This document shows, in pieces, positions 1 to 5,089 of a stretch of DNA of 5,089 bases. Under the pieces are notes generated by a model that saw nothing but the letters and a program-made list of their open reading frames with translations, ran no database searches and was not told where the DNA came from. The position numbers were made by a program, and so were the translations under genes. Within the stretch, counting starts at the first letter, position 1. Every line of letters begins with the position of its first letter. This DNA comes from Bacteroidota bacterium (lineage in GTDB: Bacteria > Bacteroidota > Bacteroidia > Bacteroidales > UBA10428): assembly GCA_017860375.1 (NCBI GenBank), contig JAGDMB010000216.1:1-5089 (forward strand). The letters run 5' to 3'.

Positions 1-2015
1 TTTGCATTATAATAGCGGTTTTCCAGGGAGAATCCTCCTATATCGCTTGTCCAATATGGAATTCCCGAAGCCCCCATGTTGACCCCGTTGGCTATCTGAT
101 CCTGCAGGTCGCTCCACCGCGATGCCACATCACCGCTCCAGACGGCAGCAGCATTTCTCTGCTGCCCGGCAAAGGCAGAACGGGTAAGGATAAACACCCT
201 TTTATCGGGATCCGCCGCACGCTGGCCTTCATAAACCCCTCCTGTATGGATCAGGGAATACGCATTGAAATAGGCTTCGGCAGGTCCAAGGGCGGTCGGT
301 GACATGAGTTTGATCCGGTCTTCCGGGGATGCATTGGAAAGAATATCCGGTTCGGTGGCATCCATCCACCAGGCATCGATTCCGGTTACATAAAGGCTGT
401 CGTGGATTTGTTTCCAGTATTCCTTCCGGGCATCGGCATTAAAGGCATCGTAAAAAGTGGATACATAGCCGGGGCCCACCCAGTCCTTCTGGCGGTTGTT
501 GATATTCTCCATATAGAGCCAGCCGTTCTTTTTCATGATCTCATAATTCGTCGTATTTTCATAATACTTGGGCCAGACGGATATCATGATCCGTGCGTGC
601 AGCTTATCATGCAATTCCCTGTTCATGCCGGCCGGATCAGGAAAACGCAGCCGCTCAAAGCCATGATCGCCCCATTTGCTCTCTTCCCAGTAATGCCAGT
701 CAAGGACAATATTGTCGAGGGGTATATGCCTCCGGCGGTATTCTTTTACCACGCCCAGCAATTCATCCTGTGTCTTATACCGCTCGCGGCTTTGCCATAA
801 TCCCATTGCCCATACAGGCATGATGGGCGCCTTGCCCGTCAGCTTCCGGTACCCCGCGATCACTTCATCGGCGCTGTTTCCGTTGATAAAATAGTAATCG
901 ATGGCCTTCCCGGCTTTGGAGTACAGTGATAAATCCTTCTGTTCCTCCGGATCATAGGGGGTCAGGCATTCAACGGCCAGGTATGATTCCCCGCCGTCAG
1001 GGATCCATTCGATCCGTACCGGCACCTTCTCGCCTTCCCGGATGTCCACCTTGAATTTTCGCATCCAGGGATTCCAGGCCTGCCGCCAGCAGTCAATGAC
1101 CAGCGCACTGTCAACCCATATTTTCAAATAGCCTGCCGAATGAACGCTGAACTTGAACAGGCCGGCCTGATCCGCACCCATAAAACCCTTCCATTCAATC
1201 AGGCCATTCTGCAAAGAATACCCTTCCGGAAATTTTTTCAGGTCTCCCAGGAATTTATACCCGATCTCCTGCTCGGCACGGCGTAAAAAAACCTCCTTTT
1301 TATCCCTGCCGGTATAATAGGTGGCGGTCAGCCCTCCGGGTTCGCCCGACTCATTAAACAGCTTCAGGGTGGACAAAGGCATAAGTTCCCTCGGATCACC
1401 GAAGCGGCTTATGGAATAATTATCCCACAGCAACCCGTAATTTTTACTCGACAACAAAAAAGGCACAACGTCAATGATGTTATGCTGCATCAGTTCCACA
1501 TCTTCCCCTTTGTAGTTGACCAGGCCGTTCTGATAGGTTCCCAGACCGTAGAAGGCTTCCTCATCGGGAGAGTCAAAAACCTGCCTGATCTCATAATAAT
1601 CCTCCCCTTCCAAAGGCCTGGGAATGAAATAACGGCTCTGACGGTCCGTCACCTCACCCAGTTTTTTATTTCCTTCCTTGTCATAAAAATCCACCCGGCC
1701 TGTCTTTTTTGACAGCCTGACAGTTACCGAGGCGGTTTTCATAACCAGGGTGTCCTTTCCCTCTTCCAGGGTCCACTTCACCTCCGGGAATACGGCGGAA
1801 GGATCGACTGCAAGGCTTTTCAACGAATCGGCCTTTTTTGAAGGGAACGCCCTCACGTGAACAATATCATCCGCAAGGATGTCCACGCGCACTGCTTTCG
1901 CGGAATTGGATTCCGTGCTTACGGGATAGACCGTGATCCCGTTCTTATCCTTGCTGTATGGATGACACGATGCCAAAGCCACCGACAGCAATACAACAAA
2001 TCCTGCTTTTTTCAT
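1..2015 (-). CDS. GH31 glycosidase lipoprotein, probable alpha-xylosidase with PA14 insert (partial, C-terminus missing)
   Basis: Probable retaining exo-alpha-glycosidase of family GH31, most likely removing alpha-xylosyl residues from xyloglucan oligosaccharides at the cell surface or in the periplasm. The minus-strand frame stays open from ATG at 2015 to the window edge, about 671 codons. The N-terminus is a lipoprotein signal: Lys2-Lys3, a hydrophobic stretch, then lipobox LASC with Cys17. A beta-sandwich domain follows (FYGLG near residue 155), then a PA14-like insert at about 225-355 and the catalytic barrel from about 390. WWMDATEPD contains the expected nucleophile Asp552; the WSGD motif contains the expected acid/base Asp629. 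Characterised PA14-bearing GH31 alpha-xylosidases (Cellvibrio Xyl31A, Bacteroides ovatus GH31A) are about 950-990 residues, so roughly 280-320 residues are missing off the left edge. No Shine-Dalgarno is visible; the leader just upstream is A-rich, as is common in Bacteroidota. GH31 and lipoprotein calls are strong; alpha-xylosidase over alpha-glucosidase is a family-level inference. Confidence 0.9.
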   Translation of the reverse strand, partial: MKKAGFVVLLSVALASCHPYSKDKNGITVYPVSTESNSAKAVRVDILADDIVHVRAFPSKKADSLKSLAVDPSAVFPEVKWTLEEGKDTLVMKTASVTVRLSKKTGRVDFYDKEGNKKLGEVTDRQSRYFIPRPLEGEDYYEIRQVFDSPDEEAFYGLGTYQNGLVNYKGEDVELMQHNIIDVVPFLLSSKNYGLLWDNYSISRFGDPRELMPLSTLKLFNESGEPGGLTATYYTGRDKKEVFLRRAEQEIGYKFLGDLKKFPEGYSLQNGLIEWKGFMGADQAGLFKFSVHSAGYLKIWVDSALVIDCWRQAWNPWMRKFKVDIREGEKVPVRIEWIPDGGESYLAVECLTPYDPEEQKDLSLYSKAGKAIDYYFINGNSADEVIAGYRKLTGKAPIMPVWAMGLWQSRERYKTQDELLGVVKEYRRRHIPLDNIVLDWHYWEESKWGDHGFERLRFPDPAGMNRELHDKLHARIMISVWPKYYENTTNYEIMKKNGWLYMENINNRQKDWVGPGYVSTFYDAFNADARKEYWKQIHDSLYVTGIDAWWMDATEPDILSNASPEDRIKLMSPTALGPAEAYFNAYSLIHTGGVYEGQRAADPDKRVFILTRSAFAGQQRNAAAVWSGDVASRWSDLQDQIANGVNMGASGIPYWTSDIGGFSLENRYYNA

Positions 2016-2024
2016 ATTTTGTGG

Positions 2025-2051
2025 TTGAATGGTTGATTCCGAATCATTCAA
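2025..2051. promoter_or_regulatory. Overlapping inverted repeats at the predicted GH31 transcript start, possible operator
   Basis: Two inverted repeats with different centres overlap here. The outer one is TTGAATG (2025-2031) with CATTCAA (2045-2051), 7-bp perfect arms and a 13-base loop. The inner one is TGATTC-C-GAATCA (2034-2046), 6-bp perfect arms around one base. Both cover the predicted transcription start and touch the candidate -7 box of the GH31 gene, where a repressor operator would be expected. No known regulator site is recognised; the role is inference. Confidence 0.3.
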
Positions 2052-2056
2052 AAATA
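2049..2056 (-). promoter_or_regulatory. Candidate Bacteroidota -7 box for the GH31 gene
   Basis: Read on the minus strand this is TATTTTTG, a full match to the TAnnTTTG -7 element of the Bacteroides primary sigma factor. It would place the transcript start about 28-30 bases before the GH31 ATG. The nearest TTG (minus strand of 2069-2071) is only about 12 bp away, shorter than the usual ~19-20 bp, so the -33 element is weak or absent. The region is AT-rich and such a box can arise by chance. Confidence 0.4.
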
Positions 2057-2078
2057 TAACAGAAATTCCAATTCCCCG

Positions 2079-2088
2079 CATCCGGATG
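2079..2088. repeat. 10-bp perfect palindrome CATCCGGATG
   Basis: CATCCGGATG is its own reverse complement. It starts 22 bp upstream, on the minus strand, of the candidate GH31 -7 box, close to where the -33 element should be. A palindrome there could bind a dimeric regulator, but 10-bp palindromes also occur by chance, and no family is recognised. Confidence 0.3.
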
Positions 2089-2124
2089 TTTCATAATGGG
2101 ATGATTAATGTAATATTTTTCTTC

Positions 2125-2240
2125 TTGCCTGTTACCTTTTACTTTTTACCGCTTACTTTTTACCTCTTACTGATTACCGTTTACTTACCGCTTACCGATT
2201 GCCATTTACCGATTGCCGTTTGTCGTTTACCGATTATTAT
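2125..2240 (+). repeat. Degenerate 7-bp tandem array, consensus TTACCGN
   Basis: Reading in steps of seven from 2125 gives TTGCCTG, TTACCTT, TTACTTT, TTACCGC, TTACTTT, TTACCTC, TTACTGA, TTACCGT, then a truncated 4-base unit TTAC (2181-2184), then TTACCGC, TTACCGA, TTGCCAT, TTACCGA, TTGCCGT, TTGTCGT, TTACCGA and TTATTAT. That is 16 full units plus one partial. The first two bases are TT in every unit, the third is A or G, and the left half favours T at position 6 while the right half favours G. The array fills most of the divergent intergenic region upstream of the LiaF-like gene. It resembles the short tandem repeats seen in other bacterial intergenic regions; its function is unknown. Confidence 0.85.
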
Positions 2241-2263
2241 ATTTATATTGCCATGGCCTCCTG

Positions 2264-2271
2264 TATATTTG
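2264..2271 (+). promoter_or_regulatory. Candidate Bacteroidota -7 box for the three-gene operon
   Basis: TATATTTG fits the TAnnTTTG -7 element completely. It predicts a transcript start near 2276-2279 and a leader of about 25-28 bases before the ATG at 2304, which leaves room for the ribosome binding site. No clean TTTG lies at the ideal -33 spacing; the nearest TTG is 2248-2250, about 13 bp upstream. An 8-bp palindrome GCCATGGC (2250-2257) lies between the two. Confidence 0.5.
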
Positions 2272-2290
2272 ATTCCAATTTCAACATAAG

Positions 2291-2295
2291 GGAGG
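2291..2295 (+). promoter_or_regulatory. Shine-Dalgarno that sets the start of the LiaF-like gene
   Basis: GGAGG, preceded by another G, stands 8 bases before ATG 2304 and only 2 bases before the in-frame ATG 2298. The first is normal spacing and the second too close, so 2304 is preferred. A strong Shine-Dalgarno is unusual for Bacteroidota, where leaders often lack one. Confidence 0.75.
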
Positions 2296-2303
2296 AAATG
2301 ATT

Positions 2304-3011
2304 ATGGAAAAAGAAAAAATTGACAAACGGCTGTTGGTAGGTGTTTTTATCATTTTAGCCGGCATTTTGCTGCTGGCTAAAAACTTCGGGATCATGGGTC
2401 CTGCACTGAACCACTATTTTTTCCGCTGGGAGATGATCCTGATCGGTCTGGGCCTGATTTTTACCATCAACCCGGGCAACCGTACCACCGGAATTATTTT
2501 ATTGTTCGTCGGTCTGGCTTTTTATACCCGGGATATCTTCCACCTCGACTTCAACTTCTGGCAATTGTTCCTTCCCGCCTTGCTTATTCTGGCGGGGATA
2601 ATGGTCATGCTCCGGAACAAAATTGACAGCCTGTGGGCAAGAAACCCTCTGTCAGACGAGGAGAACCAGATCGATGACACAGCGGTATTTGGCGGCGGAG
2701 ACCGACTCATGAGGTCACAGCATTTCAAGGGAGGAAGGATCACGGCTATCTTTGGCGGATCCAGCTTCAATATGCTGAAAGCCAAACTGGAGCCGGGAAT
2801 GAATGTAATCGATGTATTCTGTCTTTTTGGGGGAACCAAATTTATTATCCCCGATGACTGGAATATCAAAGTCAGGGTGACGTCCATATTTGGCGGATTC
2901 AGTGATAAACGCCATATTTTGCCCGAAACGCATTCCAACGATGAAACCCAATTGATCATAACAGGATTGGCTATCTTCGGAGGTGGAGAAATAAAGAGCT
3001 ATCCCGATTAA
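2304..3011 (+). CDS. LiaF-like four-TM membrane protein with FGG-repeat C-terminal domain
   Basis: A 235-residue protein with the layout of LiaF/YvqF-type proteins: four hydrophobic helices (about 10-26, 43-58, 61-76, 85-103), a polar linker, then a soluble domain from about 125 built on repeated hydrophobic-FGG turns at 129-131, 150-152, 175-177, 196-198 and 225-227. The PDDWNIKVRVTSIFGGFS segment is typical of the LiaF C-terminal domain, which forms a stacked beta structure. In Firmicutes LiaF is a membrane inhibitor of the histidine kinase LiaS in cell-envelope stress sensing. Here the gene is first in an operon, 20 bp before a histidine kinase, so kinase modulation is a reasonable inference, not shown. 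Start: ATG 2304 has GGAGG 8 bases upstream; in-frame starts at 2199 (TTG), 2253 and 2298 are poorer, and 2199 lies inside the heptamer array. Family assignment is strong; the role is uncertain. Confidence 0.88.
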   Translation: MEKEKIDKRLLVGVFIILAGILLLAKNFGIMGPALNHYFFRWEMILIGLGLIFTINPGNRTTGIILLFVGLAFYTRDIFHLDFNFWQLFLPALLILAGIMVMLRNKIDSLWARNPLSDEENQIDDTAVFGGGDRLMRSQHFKGGRITAIFGGSSFNMLKAKLEPGMNVIDVFCLFGGTKFIIPDDWNIKVRVTSIFGGFSDKRHILPETHSNDETQLIITGLAIFGGGEIKSYPD

Positions 3012-3031
3012 ACCCGAGAAAAGGATCCGCT

Positions 3032-4081
3032 ATGTTTAATCCTTTGCTAAAAGTCCGATCGTATTTTCTTGCCTATACCGGGATATGGTGCCTGATAGCG
3101 GTCATCCATGTCCTCATTCTGATCCTTTTCCAGGGCTTTTCAATTGGACTGGCCATCACCGAAAGTGTGATTTCCAACCTTCTTCTTGCTCTTATAGGAC
3201 TGGGATTATGGTTTCCTGTTTTTTTCAGCAAACTGGAAAAGGAAAGCCTTGTCAATTTCATCCTCAAGCACCTGTTTGCCTGTTTGTTGTCGGTAGGCCT
3301 CTGGGTATTGATCCATTTTGCGATCCTGAATGCACTGTTTGCATCCAACATGGAATACAAGGAGTTCCTGGTGAGTTCCCTTCCCTGGAGGGCCGGCATA
3401 GGTGCCTTGTTTTACGGGACCATCATCCTTGTGTATTACCTGATCATAAACTACCAGAATTTCAGGGAAAAACTGACCCGCGAAGCGGAACTGAAAGCCC
3501 TGATCCGGGAATCGGAATTAAACTCGCTTAAATCACAGATCAATCCTCATTTTCTTTTCAACAGCCTTAATTCCATCAGCTCGCTCACCATGATCAGTCC
3601 TGAGAAAGCCCAGGATATGATCATCAAATTATCCGAATTCCTGCGGTATTCCCTTTCCAATAAAGAGGAGAAACTGACCTCGCTGAGGGATGAAATAGCC
3701 AACCTTACCCGTTATCTCGACATTGAAAAGGTTCGTTTCGGGAAAAGGCTGAATGTGATAAACAATAATAATGATGCGTGTTTTGACCATAAACTGCCCG
3801 GACTGATTCTTCAGCCCCTGATGGAAAATGCCATCAAATACGGCGTGCATGAAAGCATCGGGCAGACCGATATAGAACTCTCCTGCACCTGCACCGAAAG
3901 GAACCTGCGCGTTACCATCCGCAATCATTTTGATCCCGAATTCCACTATAAGAAGGGAGCCGGCATTGGTATCCAGAATATCCGCAGCCGCCTTAAGATC
4001 ATGTACGGACGCGATGACCTGTTATCGGTTGTCAGGTCCGGTGCTGTCTTTGAAGTAACGATTTTATTCCCTCAAATATGA
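3032..4081 (+). CDS. LytS-type membrane sensor histidine kinase
   Basis: Kinase half of a two-component system, autophosphorylating on histidine and passing phosphate to the regulator encoded next. The 349 residues contain four hydrophobic segments (about 12-33, 38-65, 76-103, 118-141) with no large extracellular domain, a charged, probably coiled-coil linker (about 142-168), then the His_kinase domain of the LytS/YehU family. The H-box is LKSQINPHFLFNSLNS with His173, the N-box is MENAIKYG with Asn266, and the glycine-rich ATP lid is GAGIGIQNIRSRL (309-321). The aspartate usual before the glycines in the G1 box of other GHKL kinases is not evident; RNHFDPE (297-303) lies there, and many LytS-type kinases vary at this place. 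The gene follows the LiaF-like gene by 20 bp and ends in an ATGA overlap with the regulator. AAAAGGA just before the start is a modest ribosome binding site. The stimulus cannot be read from the sequence; the membrane part suggests sensing in the envelope or through the LiaF-like partner. Confidence 0.93.
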   Translation: MFNPLLKVRSYFLAYTGIWCLIAVIHVLILILFQGFSIGLAITESVISNLLLALIGLGLWFPVFFSKLEKESLVNFILKHLFACLLSVGLWVLIHFAILNALFASNMEYKEFLVSSLPWRAGIGALFYGTIILVYYLIINYQNFREKLTREAELKALIRESELNSLKSQINPHFLFNSLNSISSLTMISPEKAQDMIIKLSEFLRYSLSNKEEKLTSLRDEIANLTRYLDIEKVRFGKRLNVINNNNDACFDHKLPGLILQPLMENAIKYGVHESIGQTDIELSCTCTERNLRVTIRNHFDPEFHYKKGAGIGIQNIRSRLKIMYGRDDLLSVVRSGAVFEVTILFPQI

Positions 4082-4833
4082 ACACTATGGAACCCATTAA
4101 AGCCGTGATCATCGAAGATGAAGAACTGGCCCGTGAACTGATAAAAAATTACCTGAAAGGGAACGATACGGTGGAGATTGTCGGTGAATGCGAAAACGGA
4201 TTTGACGGCATCAAAGCCATCGCCGAATTAAAGCCCGATCTTATCTTCCTGGATATTCAGATGCCCAAGCTCAACGGTTTTGAAATGCTGGAACTGGTGG
4301 ACGATCCCCCGGAGATCATCTTCATAACCGCACACAATGACTTTGCCATCAAGGCATTTGAAAGGAATGCCGTGGACTATTTGCTGAAGCCTTATTCGAA
4401 GGACCGGTTGCTTAAGGCACTTGACAAGGCGATTGAACGGATCCGGAACCAGGTTCCGGCTGCCGGTAAAGTGAAAACGCTCATCCAGGCGCCGATCACG
4501 GAAAAAATGGAGCGGGTGGTCGTGAAATCCGGCACGAAAATAAAAGTCATTCCCGTGGAAAAAATCATTTACCTGGAAGCCCAGGATGACTATGTGATGA
4601 TTTACACCGCTGAAGGAAAACATCTGAAACAGGCCACCATGAAGTATTTCGAGGACTGCCTCGATCCTTCCGATTTCATCCGGGTACACCGGTCGTACAT
4701 GGTTCATGTCGACCAGGTGGTTCAGCTCGAACCCTATTCCAGGGATAACTTTGTCCTTAAGCTGAAAAATGGCGTCACCCTCAGGGTGAGCCGCAGCGGA
4801 CTGAAAAGCCTGAAGGATAAGTTAAGTTTTTAG
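4078..4833 (+). CDS. LytTR-family response regulator transcription factor
   Basis: Cytoplasmic response regulator of 251 residues, the output of the kinase encoded just upstream. The receiver domain spans about 6-122: acidic metal-binding pair Glu13-Asp14, phospho-acceptor Asp59 in FLDIQMPKLNGFEML, Thr84 in FITAHND, and Lys104 in DYLLKPYS, so every key residue is present. A linker of about 20 residues leads to a LytTR DNA-binding domain at about 145-248 (VEKIIYLEAQDDYV, then FIRVHRSYMVH), which binds direct repeats in promoter DNA. ATG 4078 overlaps the kinase stop TGA (4079-4081), suggesting translational coupling. ATG 4087, three codons in, is an alternative start; neither has a clear Shine-Dalgarno. 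Length and architecture are normal for the AlgR/LytR/AgrA group. Targets cannot be determined here; autoregulation of its own operon is common for such systems. Confidence 0.95.
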   Translation: MNTMEPIKAVIIEDEELARELIKNYLKGNDTVEIVGECENGFDGIKAIAELKPDLIFLDIQMPKLNGFEMLELVDDPPEIIFITAHNDFAIKAFERNAVDYLLKPYSKDRLLKALDKAIERIRNQVPAAGKVKTLIQAPITEKMERVVVKSGTKIKVIPVEKIIYLEAQDDYVMIYTAEGKHLKQATMKYFEDCLDPSDFIRVHRSYMVHVDQVVQLEPYSRDNFVLKLKNGVTLRVSRSGLKSLKDKLSF

Positions 4834-4967
4834 CAGCGGCAAACAACACCGGCCGGAAGCTGTCGTGATTGGAAATCGAGGCAATAAACCCGCACCGATG
4901 GACACTTCTGATCCTCATGTCCTATAAAGATAAGAGGACGATGCCCCGTTGATTTACCGTATCCGCA
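4834..4967 (+). other. Non-coding region after the operon, no clear terminator
   Basis: No ORF of note is visible. The most likely fold just after the stop pairs CAG (4834-4836) with CTG (4860-4862) and CGGC (4837-4840) with GCCG (4852-4855), with unpaired bases on one side and no following T-run, so it is a poor intrinsic terminator. A second pairing is described separately. Termination may occur past the window, or may be Rho-dependent. Confidence 0.4.
4912..4943 (+). repeat. Imperfect hairpin with two alternative pairings
   Basis: CATGTCCT (4916-4923) can pair with AGGAC plus ATG (4935-4939 and 4941-4943), eight base pairs with G4940 bulged and a loop of 11. Alternatively TCCTC (4912-4916) pairs with GAGGA (4934-4938). 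No T-run follows, so it is not a standard terminator. It could be a 3' end structure of the operon transcript or chance. Confidence 0.3.
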
Positions 4968-5079
4968 AATCTGTAAACCTGTTAATCTGTCAATCTGTTA
5001 ATCTGTTAACTTGTCAATCTGTTAATCTGTCAACCTGTAAACTTTTGAATTTTCAAATCTTCAAATTTTCAAATTTTCC
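4968..5079 (+). repeat. Degenerate 8-bp tandem array, AAYCTGTN drifting to AATTTTCA
   Basis: Fourteen consecutive units hold an exact 8-base period with no insertion or deletion: AATCTGTA, AACCTGTT, AATCTGTC, AATCTGTT, AATCTGTT, AACTTGTC, AATCTGTT, AATCTGTC, AACCTGTA, AACTTTTG, AATTTTCA, AATCTTCA, AATTTTCA, AATTTTCC. AA starts every unit. The first nine follow AAYYTGTN, and the last four are a T-rich variant. The array ends ten bases before the window edge and lies downstream of the regulator gene. No function is known; it may be an intergenic short tandem repeat family. Confidence 0.9.
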
Positions 5080-5089
5080 GTGCAATAAA

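Noticed and set aside
402..894. Plus-strand open frames at 402-800, 593-823 and 712-894
   Set aside because: They lie antisense to the GH31 barrel, whose motifs are unambiguous on the minus strand; no recognisable domain.
1482..1712. Plus-strand open frame of 76 codons
   Set aside because: Antisense to the GH31 beta-sandwich domain, no independent support.
2125..2240. CRISPR array
   Set aside because: Units are 7 bp and contiguous, with no unique spacers between repeats.
2199..2303. In-frame N-terminal extension of the LiaF-like gene from TTG 2199, with further starts at ATG 2253 and 2298
   Set aside because: The extension translates the heptamer array and the promoter region, lacks a ribosome binding site, and adds residues before an already complete first membrane helix. 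ATG 2304 has GGAGG at proper spacing.
2522..2959. Minus-strand open frames at 2522-2959 and 2715-2951
   Set aside because: Shadows of the LiaF-like gene; composition reflects its FGG repeats read backwards.
4228..4707. Minus-strand open frame of 159 codons
   Set aside because: Antisense to the LytTR regulator, which has every receiver-domain key residue and a full LytTR domain.
4834..4862. Intrinsic terminator after the regulator gene
   Set aside because: The stem is interrupted and not followed by a T-run; the T-run at 4826-4831 comes before it, at the stop codon.

Overview
The window looks like a chromosomal segment from a member of the Bacteroidota, possibly a Bacteroidales- or Marinilabiliales-like environmental lineage. 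Three things point there: moderate GC content; TAnnTTTG-type -7 promoter boxes with poor -33 boxes; and a lipoprotein glycosidase and a LytS/LytTR two-component pair of the type common in that phylum. The rank below phylum is a guess.

Layout. From the left edge to 2015, on the minus strand, lies the first ~671 codons of a secreted lipoprotein of glycoside hydrolase family 31. It carries a PA14-like insert and both catalytic aspartates, and is most like the alpha-xylosidases that act on xyloglucan. Its C-terminus is outside the window. A divergent intergenic region (2016-2303) holds one candidate -7 box for each direction, several short palindromes, and a degenerate tandem array of a 7-bp unit (TTACCGN-like). 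On the plus strand from 2304 to 4833 is a tight three-gene operon: a LiaF-like four-helix membrane protein (2304-3011), a LytS-type membrane histidine kinase (3032-4081), and a LytTR response regulator (4078-4833) whose start overlaps the kinase stop. The last 256 bases contain no gene. They hold a possible weak hairpin and a strictly 8-bp-periodic tandem array (4968-5079).

How the genes may work together. The kinase and regulator are clearly a cognate pair: His173 in the kinase, phospho-acceptor Asp59 and a C-terminal LytTR DNA-binding domain in the regulator. The LiaF-like protein comes first in the operon. By analogy with LiaF of the Firmicutes LiaFSR system it could modulate the kinase in the membrane, giving an envelope-sensing three-component module, but here the LiaF-like fold is paired with the LytS/LytTR family instead of LiaS/LiaR. 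That role is inference. Nothing in the sequence ties the GH31 enzyme to this module apart from the shared intergenic region.

The points most worth a second look are the LiaF-LytS-LytTR combination and the two different short-period tandem arrays that bracket its operon.
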